Below, piece by piece: positions 42,303-53,280 of a stretch of DNA of 64,000 bases (position 1 is the stretch's first letter; each line of letters begins with the position of its first letter). Source of the DNA: Caulobacter endophyticus. Its GTDB lineage: Bacteria > Pseudomonadota > Alphaproteobacteria > Caulobacterales > Caulobacteraceae. The translations under genes were made by a program, and so were the position numbers. Location of the stretch: the NCBI RefSeq assembly GCF_029543245.1, contig NZ_JARQWV010000002.1, positions 62,001-126,000 on the forward strand. Reading direction: 5' to 3'. The notes under the pieces were generated by a model. It had not been told where the DNA came from and did not search any database. It worked only from the letters and a program-made list of their open reading frames with translations.

Positions 42303-43628
42303 ATGGACGCGCGCAATCTCGACACGCCCTACGCGCCGCCCGCCGCGCCTCCGCCGGTGCGCAAGGCCGCCGGCGCGGCGAAAGCCGTGCGCGCGGCCGT
42401 GCGGCCGACCCTGACCTTCATCCACCGCTGGGTGGGGCTGATCATGGCCGGCTTCCTGTTCATCTCGGGCGTCACCGGCGCGGTGATCTCGTGGGACCAC
42501 GAACTGGACGACGTGCTCAATCCGCACCTGATGCACGCCAGGTCCGACGGCCCGGCCCTGCCGACGCTGGACATCGTCAAGGCGGTCGAGGCGCGCGATC
42601 CCCGGGTGATCGTCTCCTACTTCCCGCTGGTGGCCGAGCCCGGCGAGACCCTGGCCATCGGCGTCGACGCCCGCCAGGACCCCAAGACCGGCAAGCATTA
42701 CGAGCTGGGCTACAACCAGGTGTTCATCGACCCGGCGACGGGCGTCGAGCAGGGGCGGCGCGAGTGGGGCGCGGTCTGGCCGATCAAGACCGAGACCTTC
42801 GTCTCGTTCCTCTACGTGCTGCACTACACTCTGCACATTCCCGAATTCTGGGGCATCGACCGCTGGGGCATCTGGCTGCTGGGCGTTATCGCGGTCCTGT
42901 GGACGCTGGACTGCTTCGTCGGCTTTTACCTCACCCTGCCGCCGGGCTCGGCCAACGGCCGCAAGCCGGCCAAGAGCTTCTGGAGCCGCTGGAAGCCGGC
43001 CTGGCAGATCAAGACCAAGGCCAGCGCCTACCGCATCAACTTCGACATCCACCGGGCCTTTGGCCTGTGGCTGTGGGGCGTGCTGTTCGTCGTGGCCTTC
43101 ACGGCCTTTTCGCTGAACCTCTACAGCGAGGTGTTCTATCCGGTGATGTCGAAGATCTCGAAGGTGTCGCCGACGCCGTTCGACACCCGCGTGCCGACCA
43201 GCCACGACAACCCAATCCTGCCCAAGCAGACCTACGAGACGATCATCGCCAAGGCCAAGGCGGACGCACAGGCGCGCGGCTTCACCGCCCCTGTGGGCGG
43301 GGCCTTCTACTCGGCCCACTACGGAATCTACGGCGTGGCCTTCCACAAGGTGGGCGACGACCACGGCGCCGGCGGCGTGGGTCCGCCCTACCTCTATTAC
43401 GACGGCGCCGACGGCCGTTACCTGGGCGAGCGCCTGCCGTGGAAGGGCACGGCGGCCGACATCTTCGTCCAGGCGCAGTTCCCGCTGCACTCGGGCCGGA
43501 TCCTGGGGATCCCGGGCCGCATCCTGATCTCGCTGACCGGCCTGGTGGTCGCCGCGCTCAGCGTCACCGGCGTGGTCATCTGGCTGAAGAAGCGCCGGGC
43601 CCGGGTGCTGCGGAGGAAACCGGCCTAA
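42303..43628 (+). CDS. PepSY-domain inner-membrane protein, iron-uptake associated
   Basis: 441 aa with four main membrane helices (IHRWVGLIMAGFLFISGVTG, WGIWLLGVIAVLWTLDCFVG, HRAFGLWLWGVLFVVAFTAF, ISLTGLVVAALSVTGVVIW) and periplasmic PepSY segments. The repeated FxHRWxGL and FDIHRAFGLW motifs are typical of PepSY-TM proteins of the PiuB/FoxB/FegB type, thought to be haem-containing or ferric-siderophore reductases. Placed 85 bp after the receptor, it probably shares the Fur-controlled transcript and releases iron from the imported siderophore. The last 4 bp overlap the convergent next gene. Confidence 0.87.
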   Translation: MDARNLDTPYAPPAAPPPVRKAAGAAKAVRAAVRPTLTFIHRWVGLIMAGFLFISGVTGAVISWDHELDDVLNPHLMHARSDGPALPTLDIVKAVEARDPRVIVSYFPLVAEPGETLAIGVDARQDPKTGKHYELGYNQVFIDPATGVEQGRREWGAVWPIKTETFVSFLYVLHYTLHIPEFWGIDRWGIWLLGVIAVLWTLDCFVGFYLTLPPGSANGRKPAKSFWSRWKPAWQIKTKASAYRINFDIHRAFGLWLWGVLFVVAFTAFSLNLYSEVFYPVMSKISKVSPTPFDTRVPTSHDNPILPKQTYETIIAKAKADAQARGFTAPVGGAFYSAHYGIYGVAFHKVGDDHGAGGVGPPYLYYDGADGRYLGERLPWKGTAADIFVQAQFPLHSGRILGIPGRILISLTGLVVAALSVTGVVIWLKKRRARVLRRKPA

Positions 43629-44317
43629 GAGCGGGGAATCTTCAGGCCGTCCAGATAGCGTTCGGTCGCGGCGATGTAGACGGGCCAGGCCTCGGGTCTG
43701 GGCGCCTCGTCCACGACGTCGATGCTCACCGCCAGGCCGTCGGCGGTGAAGAAGCCGATCCGGCATTTGGCGGGGAGGGAGGCAGAGAGGCTGCACTGGG
43801 CGCTCACGGGCGTCGGACGCAGGCGGCCGGCCGGCGCGAGATATTGCCGGACATGGCCGGACGGCGGCCCGGCGAGCCAGACCGGCGAGCCGTTCCAAGG
43901 CTCGGCCCTTGCCGGAATGATGATCTGATCCGGATCGCCCTTGGCCCGGACGATCAGGGCGGCGACCTTGCCAAGGTCGGGATCGGTCTGGCGGGCGGGC
44001 CCCAGGTCGTTGCCCGAGCTGACGAAGCTGTCGATCGAAAAGGGCGGGGCGGCGTCGTCCTGGCAGTAGGCCCAGTAGCCGTCCGGGGCTCGATGCTGGT
44101 TGCTGCGGATCTGGACCTTGCGGTCCGGGGCGATGAAGGCCGGTCGGATGGAGACCGGAACGCCGTAGCTCTGTCCCGAAAGATCGACGCGGACCACCGT
44201 GGCCGGATGGCAGGCCGCCCGCTGAGGCGGCCCGGTCAGGATCAGGGCCGCCAGGCCGGCCAGCGGCAGGATGATCGCCAGGGCGAGGAAGGCCGGCTTG
44301 CGGGCGAAAAAGCTCAT
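43625..44317 (-). CDS. Membrane-anchored or secreted hypothetical protein
   Basis: 230 aa. One N-terminal hydrophobic helix (FLALAIILPLAGLAALILTG) acts as anchor or uncleaved signal. The rest is likely periplasmic and beta-rich with six cysteines (for example QRAACHPA, WAYCQDD, SAQCSLSASLPAKCRIGFF) that could form disulfides. No family recognised. It converges on the PepSY gene with a 4-bp overlap, which does not imply shared function. Confidence 0.65.
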   Translation of the reverse strand: MSFFARKPAFLALAIILPLAGLAALILTGPPQRAACHPATVVRVDLSGQSYGVPVSIRPAFIAPDRKVQIRSNQHRAPDGYWAYCQDDAAPPFSIDSFVSSGNDLGPARQTDPDLGKVAALIVRAKGDPDQIIIPARAEPWNGSPVWLAGPPSGHVRQYLAPAGRLRPTPVSAQCSLSASLPAKCRIGFFTADGLAVSIDVVDEAPRPEAWPVYIAATERYLDGLKIPRS

Positions 44318-44359
44318 GGCCCAATCATGCGCGCCTCAACTTTACGGGGAGTTGCGCGG

Positions 44360-44776
44360 TCAGCAGCTCGCATGTCCGCTGCGGGTCCAGGCGGCCGAGG
44401 CCTGCGCGAGCCGGCGCAGGACGGCCAGGTCCACGTCGGCCAGGCGCTTGATGTAGACGCAGGACACGGCCGAGCGGTGCTTGCCCAGCTTAGCCAGCAG
44501 CGCCTCGCGCTCGGGGAAGTCGGAGGCGAAGTAGAGCACCAGCTCGGTCTTGCGCGGTGAGAAGCCGAGCAGGGGCCAGTCCATCGGCTTGGCGCCGCCG
44601 GTCGAATAGGATCCGAAGCCGACGATCGAGGGACCCCACATCACCGCGGGGGCGCCGGCGATCTCGGCCAGCAGGTCGCGGACGACCGCCGCGTCGGCCT
44701 GGCGGGCGGGTGGCGAGGCGGCCAGGAAGTCGTCGACGCTGGCGTCCGTGGGGCGGGTCTTGGGTTCGCTGGCCAT
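44360..44776 (-). CDS. DUF1801 (YdhG-like) domain protein
   Basis: 138 aa from ATG 44776, with CAGGA 8 bp upstream (an ATG three codons earlier lies too close to it). The DUF1801 fold shows VDDFLAASPPARQADAAVVR, the conserved MWGPSIVGFGSY and FSPRKTELVLYF, and YIKRLADVDLAVL near the end. Small cytoplasmic protein of unknown activity; members are widespread and often monocistronic. Confidence 0.82.
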   Translation of the reverse strand: MASEPKTRPTDASVDDFLAASPPARQADAAVVRDLLAEIAGAPAVMWGPSIVGFGSYSTGGAKPMDWPLLGFSPRKTELVLYFASDFPEREALLAKLGKHRSAVSCVYIKRLADVDLAVLRRLAQASAAWTRSGHASC

Positions 44777-44794
44777 GACCAGCATCCTGCAACG

Positions 44795-44822
44795 AAAAAC
44801 GCCCCCGGCGAAACCGGGGGCG
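44795..44822 (-). terminator. Intrinsic terminator of carD
   Basis: On the minus strand CGCCCCCGG-TTTCG-CCGGGGGCG followed by TTTTT (44795-44799), 33 bp past the carD stop codon. A G/C-rich 9-bp stem plus U-run: a textbook rho-independent terminator. Confidence 0.88.
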
Positions 44823-44854
44823 TCTTCGAAAACGTCGTGCTGAGAAGGAGGCCT

Positions 44855-45358
44855 TTAGGCCGCCTTGACCAGCGACTTGGTCAGGATGCCGATGGCGGCT
44901 TCGCGGTCGATGCGCTCGATGGCGGCGACTTCGCGGGCCATGCGGTCCAGGGCCGATTCATAGAGCTGGCGCTCCGAATAGGACTGTTCCGGCTGGTTTT
45001 CGGCGCGGTGCAGGTCGCGGACCACCTCGGCGATCGAGACGAGGTCGCCCGAGTTGATCTTGGCTTCGTATTCCTGGGCGCGACGCGACCACATGGTGCG
45101 CTTCACGCGGGCGCGGCCCTTCAGGGTGGTGAGAGCCTGGCTGACGACGTCGCCTTCGGCGAGCGGACGCAGGCCGGCGACCTTGGCCTTCTTGGTCGGA
45201 ACGCGCAGGGTCATCTTCTCGTGGTCGAAGGTGATGACGTAAACCTCGAGCGACATCCCGGCCACTTCCTGGGTCTCGATGCCCTGGATCGTCCCCACGC
45301 CGTGGGCGGGATAGACGACGTGATCGCCGACCGAGAATTCCAGACCGCTCTTGCTCAT
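44855..45358 (-). CDS. carD: CarD/CdnL-family RNA polymerase-binding regulator
   Basis: 167 aa from ATG 45358 with GAGGA 8 bp upstream. The Tudor-like RNAP-interaction domain is FSVGDHVVYPAHGVGTIQGI, followed by VYVITFDHEKMTLRVPTKKA. The C-terminal helical DNA-binding part includes RTMWSRRAQEYEAKINSGDL with the conserved Trp that props open promoters, then YESALDRMAREVAAIERIDR. CdnL stabilises open complexes at rRNA and biosynthetic promoters; in Caulobacter it supports growth and morphology. Lies downstream of fdxA on the same strand but separated by 428 bp with hairpins, so it has its own promoter. Confidence 0.94.
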   Translation of the reverse strand: MSKSGLEFSVGDHVVYPAHGVGTIQGIETQEVAGMSLEVYVITFDHEKMTLRVPTKKAKVAGLRPLAEGDVVSQALTTLKGRARVKRTMWSRRAQEYEAKINSGDLVSIAEVVRDLHRAENQPEQSYSERQLYESALDRMAREVAAIERIDREAAIGILTKSLVKAA

Positions 45359-45651
45359 TCGTTCGTCCTCATAAAATTGGGCTTGCGCCCAAAACGCCGT
45401 TTCCAAACATTCCAAAAGGCGATAGCAACCCGACCGTCGGAGAGGCGGGGCCAAGTCGGATCAGGATTTGGAGTGTCTCTTAAGTCACCCTTCGCCTTCG
45501 ATCGGGCGAGCCGTTGGAACGGCTGTCGTCTTCCACGAGACATGCAGGTGCGAGGCCGCACCCGTCACGTCGAGGGCGACAATATCATAAAAATCAGCCT
45601 CATGAAAGGCTTGCGACCCCAAGCTGGGGTATGGCGGCCCGAATCCGGCCG

Positions 45652-45704
45652 CTAAAGCCCGCCATTTTTGGATGGACCATCCAAAAATGGTCAGTGGGCT
45701 TTAG
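45652..45704. repeat. Long nested palindrome between fdxA and carD
   Basis: Outer arms CTAAAGCCC (45652-45660) and GGGCTTTAG (45696-45704) enclose a perfect 14-bp inverted repeat, CCATTTTTGGATGG and CCATCCAAAAATGG, separated by one A. A near-53-bp cruciform or hairpin. It sits in a 428-bp gap (45359-45786) with no gene. Could terminate fdxA, shield carD, or be a small mobile palindrome. Confidence 0.7.
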
Positions 45705-45731
45705 ACTCAAACATCTCAAGCGCGCCCGAGC

Positions 45732-45755
45732 GGGTTAGCCGCATACACCTAACCC
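45732..45755 (-). terminator. Hairpin just downstream of fdxA
   Basis: GGGTTAG (45732-45738) and CTAACCC (45749-45755), with partly complementary G/C-rich flanks (GCGCGCC and GGCGCGC), start about 30 bp past the fdxA stop. No U-run; possible transcript end for fdxA. Confidence 0.4.
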
Positions 45756-45786
45756 TGGCGCGCTCGCAGCCCGTATTTTGCGGGGA

Positions 45787-46128
45787 TCAGGAGCCCTTGC
45801 CGGGCTTTTCGCTGAAGTACTTCTCGAATTTGCCGGTCTCGCGCTCGAAGTCGGCGCGGTCGGCCGGCGGCTCGCCCTTCACGGTGATGTTCGGCCAGAC
45901 CTTGGCGTATTCGGAATTGATCCGCAGCCACTTGCCGTCGGCGTCGTCCTCGGTGTCCGGCTTGATGGCGTCGACCGGGCATTCCGGCTCGCAGACGCCG
46001 CAGTCGATGCATTCGTCGGGATTGATCACGAGGGTGTTCTCGCCCTCGTAGAAGCAATCCACCGGGCACACCTCGACGCAGTCCATGAACTTGCAGCGGA
46101 TGCAGGCGTCGGTGACGATGTAGGTCAT
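45787..46128 (-). CDS. fdxA: Ferredoxin FdxA (7Fe/8Fe type)
   Basis: 113 aa, the usual length. Soluble electron carrier. Cluster ligands are visible in [17 protein letters not shown] and [14 protein letters not shown]; the first set has the altered spacing of [3Fe-4S]/[4Fe-4S] ferredoxins. The C-terminal extension ([20 protein letters not shown]) is typical of alphaproteobacterial FdxA, usually adjacent to or near carD, as here. The ATG follows a purine-poor leader with no strong ribosome-binding site visible. Confidence 0.95.
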   Translation of the reverse strand: MTYIVTDACIRCKFMDCVEVCPVDCFYEGENTLVINPDECIDCGVCEPECPVDAIKPDTEDDADGKWLRINSEYAKVWPNITVKGEPPADRADFERETGKFEKYFSEKPGKGS

Positions 46129-46405
46129 CGGAACTTGGCGGCTTTCTGGGACGGACTTAACGCGGCCGCGTTTTCGGAGCGACGGCGCCGAATGTCAATG
46201 CGGCGCCGTGCGCGAGGCCCGCAGGATTTCTCATGGCGCCCGCAGGACGACAGGCAAAATCGTCGCAGATCCCCCCGACGTCGGCTTCCCGACGATGCAC
46301 AACGGCGTTCGTCGAAAGATACCTTTTCTTATGGAAGAGCGTTTCACTGTGCGGTTGAGGACGCGTTCAAGAACAACGTCGGGAAACCGACAGCAGAAGC
46401 TCTCC

Positions 46406-48475
46406 ATGGCCCTTAAGCCCGCGCCGTTCATGGCGGCCGACGATATTCACGCGCAACTTCGGCTTCGAATGGCCTCGTTCGAGGCCTTCGTCGCGCACGC
46501 CCCGTTCGCCGCGGCCCTGATCGACCGCAGCGGCCGGCTGGTCGCCGTCAGCCCCGAGTGGCGCGACGAGGACCTGACCCCGAACCTGCACCCGGGCGAG
46601 CCGTTCGTCCGCTGCCTGATGAATCTGGAGGATGTCGAGAGCCTGGAGCGCTGCCTTGCGTCTGGCGAGGCGTTCTCGCGCTATCGCGCCCAGACGGGCC
46701 AAGATGGCCAGCGGATCTGGCGCAGCGAGTTCGCCGCCTGCCGCAGCGACGAGGGCGTGATCTTCGCCGTCATGGTCACGGCCCGCGACGTCACCGGCTA
46801 CGCCCAGACCGCGCTGCGGGCCGAGCGCAACGAGCAGCGGCTGAAGCTGGCGCTGGAGCTCGACGACCTGATGGTGCGTGAGGTCGATCTGAAGACCGGC
46901 GAGGTCTATGTCTCGGGCACCTGTCCCGAGCTCGAGAAGTGGTGCCTGTTCGATCGCGATCCGCTGGAGATCGTGCACGAGGACGATCGCGAGCGCATGG
47001 CCCAGATCATGCGCGCCCGCCGCGACGGCGAGGCCGCCGTGTTCGAGTTCCGCCTCAATCGCGACGACGGGGTCGAGACCTGGGTGCGCTCGGTTGGCAA
47101 GCGGTTCCTGGGCGCCGACGGCAAGCCCGAGCGCTTGGTCAACCTGTTCAAGGACATCACCGACCGCCGCCGCCAGACCGAGGCCGTCGAGAACCTGGCC
47201 TTCCGCGATCCGCTGACGGGCCTGCCCAATCGCGCCTATTTCCAGCGCAAGTTCCAGGAGGCGGTCGACGCCTCGGAGATGGCCGGCGAGATCTTCGGCC
47301 TGATCATGATCGACGTCGATCACTTCAAGGACATCAACGACACCCTGGGCCACGACGCCGGCGACGCCCTGCTGCGGCGCCTCGCCGACGTGCTGCGCCA
47401 CGCCTTCCGCTCGGGCGACACGGTGGCGCGGCTGGGCGGCGACGAGTTCGCGGTGATCCTGCGCGGTCTGCACGGCGAGGGCGACATGCTGCGGCCGATC
47501 AAGGCGCTGCAGGAGCTGCTGCGCCAGCCGATCCAGCACGGGGGACGCAGCTTCTCGGTCAGCGCCAGCATCGGGGCGGCCCTGCACGGCGATCCCGACG
47601 CCGACCCGCACCACATCTTCAAGAACGCCGACATCGCGCTCTATCGGGCCAAGGACGAGGGGCGCAACCGCTCGATCCTGTTCGACCCGTCGATGCGCTC
47701 GGCCCTGGAGCAGCGGCTGGAGCTGCTGCGCGACGTGCGCGCGGCGATCGAGGCCGACGAGTTCATCCTCTACTACCAGCCGGTGATCGACCTGGAGACC
47801 GGTTCGGTGGCCGGGTTCGAGGCGCTGATGCGCTGGGCCCACCCCGAGCAGGGTGTGCTGACGCCCGATCGGTTCATGGCCGCCTTCGAGGATCAGGATC
47901 TTTCCCTGAAGCTGGGCGAGGTGGCGTTCGAGACGGCGCTGAAGCAGATGCGCGACTGGCTGGACGCCGGGGTCGAGTTCGGCCGGGTGGCGGTCAACAT
48001 CTCGGCCGCCCAGTTCCGCTCGGGCCGGCTGGCCGAGGAGGTGCAGGAGCGTCTGGCCCGCTGGAACGTGCCGTGCGACCGCCTGACCATCGAGGTCACC
48101 GAGACGGTCTATATGGGCTGGGCCTCGGACGTGGTCAGTGACACGGTGCGCAAGCTGCACGCCGCCGGGGTTATGATCGCGCTCGATGATTTCGGCACCG
48201 GCTACGCCAGCCTGGCCAACCTGCGGCAGTTCCCGATCGACCGCCTGAAGATCGACAAGGGCTTCGTCCAGAACACCGAGGACGCGGCCATCGTGAAGGC
48301 GGTGATCACCCTGGGCTCGTCCATGGGCATGAAGGTGGTCGCCGAGGGCGTCGAGGACCGCGAGCAGCTGGAAGCCTTGGCCGCCTATGGCTGCGACCAG
48401 GTCCAGGGCTACCACTTCAGCCGCCCGATGCCGCCCGAGAAGGCGCCGGGGTTCCTGGCCGGGTTCTCGCTGTAG
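46406..48475 (+). CDS. PAS-GGDEF-EAL cyclic-di-GMP enzyme
   Basis: 689 aa from ATG 46406 (in-frame starts at 46208, 46331 and 46430 are alternatives; none has a clear ribosome-binding site). Two PAS-like sensor domains cover about residues 20-290. The GGDEF domain has intact GGDEF at 344-348 and an inhibitory I-site RSGD at 335-338. The EAL domain has EAL at 472-474, NISAAQF, IEVTET, DDFGTGYASL, KIDKGFV and AEGVE, all the metal and catalytic residues. Both synthesis and breakdown of c-di-GMP are therefore possible. No membrane segment. c-di-GMP made here could activate the PilZ domain of the cellulose synthase, but no direct link is shown. Confidence 0.93.
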   Translation: MALKPAPFMAADDIHAQLRLRMASFEAFVAHAPFAAALIDRSGRLVAVSPEWRDEDLTPNLHPGEPFVRCLMNLEDVESLERCLASGEAFSRYRAQTGQDGQRIWRSEFAACRSDEGVIFAVMVTARDVTGYAQTALRAERNEQRLKLALELDDLMVREVDLKTGEVYVSGTCPELEKWCLFDRDPLEIVHEDDRERMAQIMRARRDGEAAVFEFRLNRDDGVETWVRSVGKRFLGADGKPERLVNLFKDITDRRRQTEAVENLAFRDPLTGLPNRAYFQRKFQEAVDASEMAGEIFGLIMIDVDHFKDINDTLGHDAGDALLRRLADVLRHAFRSGDTVARLGGDEFAVILRGLHGEGDMLRPIKALQELLRQPIQHGGRSFSVSASIGAALHGDPDADPHHIFKNADIALYRAKDEGRNRSILFDPSMRSALEQRLELLRDVRAAIEADEFILYYQPVIDLETGSVAGFEALMRWAHPEQGVLTPDRFMAAFEDQDLSLKLGEVAFETALKQMRDWLDAGVEFGRVAVNISAAQFRSGRLAEEVQERLARWNVPCDRLTIEVTETVYMGWASDVVSDTVRKLHAAGVMIALDDFGTGYASLANLRQFPIDRLKIDKGFVQNTEDAAIVKAVITLGSSMGMKVVAEGVEDREQLEALAAYGCDQVQGYHFSRPMPPEKAPGFLAGFSL

Positions 48476-48512
48476 GGCGAAAGTTATCCACAGACGGCGG
48501 CCGCCTATCTCA

Positions 48513-48533
48513 CCTTCTCCCATGGGGAGAAGG
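48513..48533. repeat. Short REP-like palindrome
   Basis: CCTTCTCCC and GGGAGAAGG with a 3-nt loop between convergent genes, followed by GGGCCCGCGCCGCGGGC, itself a hairpin. Likely a dispersed intergenic element acting as a transcript end. Confidence 0.55.
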
Positions 48534-48598
48534 AGGGGCCCGCGCCGCGGGCGTGGGAGGATGAGGGGGGCGCAGGGGCGGCTCTAGGGCCGCCGACC

Positions 48599-49438
48599 CT
48601 ACTTCTTGCCCAGGTCGGTCTTGCTGATCTTGCCCTTGTCGATGATCCAGACGTCCTTGCCGGCGTTCGTGCCGACGGCGAGCGGCATCCTGTAGAGGGT
48701 GCTGAGGAACACGTGGGTCTCGACGGGGGTAGGCGAGACGATGTGGCTGGCGAAGGCCAGGGCCGGCTTGCCGTCGGCGGCCTTGGGCTTCTCGATCAGC
48801 AGGCACGAGGCCGACAGGGCGTCGACGCGCCGAACCGTCTTGCCGTCGGCGCCGACGAAGATCCGGTAGTGGCCGCCGATCGGGATCGCCCCGGCGGCCG
48901 GGGCGGGGGCCAGCAGCCAGACGATCCAGCCGTCGCCGTCGGGGTTCTTGACGAGGGCGGCGTTATAGCCCGCGCGGCAGGCGCCGGGCTGGGCGGCCGC
49001 CGCGGCCTGACGGGCCGAGAAGGCCAGGCGCTCGTCGTCGGTCAACTTGCGGTCGGCCGGCTCGGTGACCGGGCCCGCGCCCTTGCCGTCGACGACGACG
49101 TCATAGCCGACCTCCAGCCCGTTCCCCTTGTCGCGAAGAAAGCGAACCTTGGCGGTCTTGCCGTCGTCCTGCACCAGCCAGCCCTTGAGGCCGGCGCCCT
49201 GCAGGTCCTTGACCTTGGCGGTCAAGGCGTCGCTGGCCAGCCAGGCGGCGATGTCCTGGCGGTAGATGGCGTTCCCGAAGGCCTCGATCTGCGGCAGGTC
49301 GTAGGCCTGGATGGGCGCGACAGGCTTGGCCGGGGCCTTGCTGGTGGCGGCCGCCGACCCGGAGGAGGGCTGGGCGTGCGCGACGCCGGAAAGCAGAAGG
49401 GCCAGGCTGACGGCCAGGGCCGGACGGAACGACGCCAC
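48599..49438 (-). CDS. Secreted hypothetical protein
   Basis: 279 aa with a clear signal peptide (MASFRPALAVSLALLLSGVA, cleaved at AHAQ). An Ala/Pro/Ser/Lys-rich linker is followed by an alpha/beta body (YRQDIAAWLASDALTAKVKD, VRFLRDKGNGLEVGYDVVVD) and a C-terminal half conserved in look but not recognised (WIVWLLAPAPAAGAIPIGGH, HIVSPTPVETHVFLSTLYRM). Probably periplasmic. It ends in WIIDKGKISKTDLGKK. Convergent with the GGDEF-EAL gene. No function assigned. Confidence 0.72.
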   Translation of the reverse strand: MASFRPALAVSLALLLSGVAHAQPSSGSAAATSKAPAKPVAPIQAYDLPQIEAFGNAIYRQDIAAWLASDALTAKVKDLQGAGLKGWLVQDDGKTAKVRFLRDKGNGLEVGYDVVVDGKGAGPVTEPADRKLTDDERLAFSARQAAAAAQPGACRAGYNAALVKNPDGDGWIVWLLAPAPAAGAIPIGGHYRIFVGADGKTVRRVDALSASCLLIEKPKAADGKPALAFASHIVSPTPVETHVFLSTLYRMPLAVGTNAGKDVWIIDKGKISKTDLGKK

Positions 49439-49547
49439 GCAGGTACTCCCCCAGGATGCAACTCATCCCAAGGTAGCGATTGGCGCGGCGGCGTCCATGG
49501 GGAAAGAGGGGGTAATCAACCCTGTCCCAGAGGGAGCAAGGTCCGCG

Positions 49548-49843
49548 CTACCCCTCCAGCGCCTCGTACAACCCGCGGGCCTCGGTGGCGGGACCTCGGC
49601 GCTCGCCGCAGTCGAGGACGCGCACGTTCACCAGCCTGCCGCCGATGGCGAAGACCAGCACGTCGCCGGCCTTGAGCGCGCGCGAGGGCTTGTCGATGCG
49701 GCTGTCGGGGGCGCCGGCGCGGGTCAGGCGGATGCGGCCCTCGTCGACGAAGCGGGCGGCCATCGAGCGGGTCTTGAAGAAGCGGGCGCGCCACAGCCAG
49801 ACGTCGGCGCGGCAATGGTCGTCGTTGTGGTGAGCCTCGTCGC

Positions 49844-49847
<4 letters not shown>
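49548..49847 (-). CDS. S4-domain RNA-binding protein (Hsp15-like)
   Basis: 99 aa. The S4 domain begins CRADVWLWRARFFKTRSMAA and continues VDEGRIRLTRAG and ALKAGDVLVFAIGGRLVNVR, matching the Hsp15/HslR pattern of proteins that rescue stalled 50S subunits carrying nascent chains. It starts in an ATGA overlap with the stop of the helicase gene, so it is the second gene of a coupled pair handling RNA. Confidence 0.88.
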
Positions 49848-52408
<2,561 letters not shown>

Positions 52409-52548
52409 GACCCTCCGAAAGTGGGGCGGGAATCGTGGCGAGGCAAGCTCGGGCTTGGTGGGGGTGGCCGCCTTCGCCCAAAGGTTGCGTTGTCGGCGTA
52501 GTCGTGTGAAATGCATGTGAGTGAATGTTCACATTTTGAGGCGATGGA

Positions 52549-53142
52549 ATGTCCGGTGCATCGGTCGGCGCGTCGATCGCGCTTCTGCTGGCGAGCGGCG
52601 GACAGCCGCTGTTTCCGCCGTCGCTCTCCCTGAAGGAGGACCGGGCGGATACTTCCTTCGCCTATGCGGCGACGGCCAGCACCGCCGTCGTCGGCGAGGC
52701 CTCGGGGCGCCGCTATGTCGACCACGTCGGCGACAACGATCTGCGGGCCGGCGCGCCTGCAGGCGGCTATCCGCTCTGCACGCCCGACACCCTGGCCCGG
52801 TTCGTGGGGGACCGGCGGGATTTCTGCATGGTGGCCAAAGGCAGCTGGGGTTTGGGCGACTGTCGCTGGCGGGCCTGGTGCGCACCGGTGATCGTGGCGC
52901 CCGAACTGGCCAGGGACCCCCGCTGGGGACCGGTGATCGAACATGCGCTGAGGAAGCCCTGCGCTGTCCTTTCGTCGCCCTACGAGATGACCAAGACCGA
53001 GCGGCGGCGCAAGGCCAGGGGTCTGATCTTCAGCCAGCTCGGGTTGTGGCGGGAGATGAAGTGCTCGCCCTTCCGGTCCCGCAGGATTGTCAGACTGGAG
53101 TACCAGGAGGCCTACTCGGCCTACTTCGTCCACTATCGCTGA
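52549..53142 (+). CDS. Hypothetical protein, possibly exported
   Basis: 197 aa from ATG 52549. Weakly hydrophobic N-terminus (GASVGASIALLLASGGQPLF) that could be a signal without basic residues. The rest is Arg/Trp-rich with five cysteines (YPLCTPDTL, RDFCMVAKGSWGLGDCRWRA, WCAPVIVAPE, KPCAVLSS). No family recognised. It lies between the divergent helicase and the MHYT kinase; the 140-bp gap to the helicase start includes TGAATGTTCACATTTTGAGG. Confidence 0.5.
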   Translation: MSGASVGASIALLLASGGQPLFPPSLSLKEDRADTSFAYAATASTAVVGEASGRRYVDHVGDNDLRAGAPAGGYPLCTPDTLARFVGDRRDFCMVAKGSWGLGDCRWRAWCAPVIVAPELARDPRWGPVIEHALRKPCAVLSSPYEMTKTERRRKARGLIFSQLGLWREMKCSPFRSRRIVRLEYQEAYSAYFVHYR

Positions 53143-53280
53143 AGCGGGGCGAGCTGTTGGTCTGGCCGGGCCCCAGGATGCGACGATCCGCCGCCCGGGC
53201 CGTAAACCATGCTGGACGGCGTGACCGGCTATGAGGACAGCAGAGTTCCTCCCGCTCGCGCTTATCCCGGCCAAGGACCC

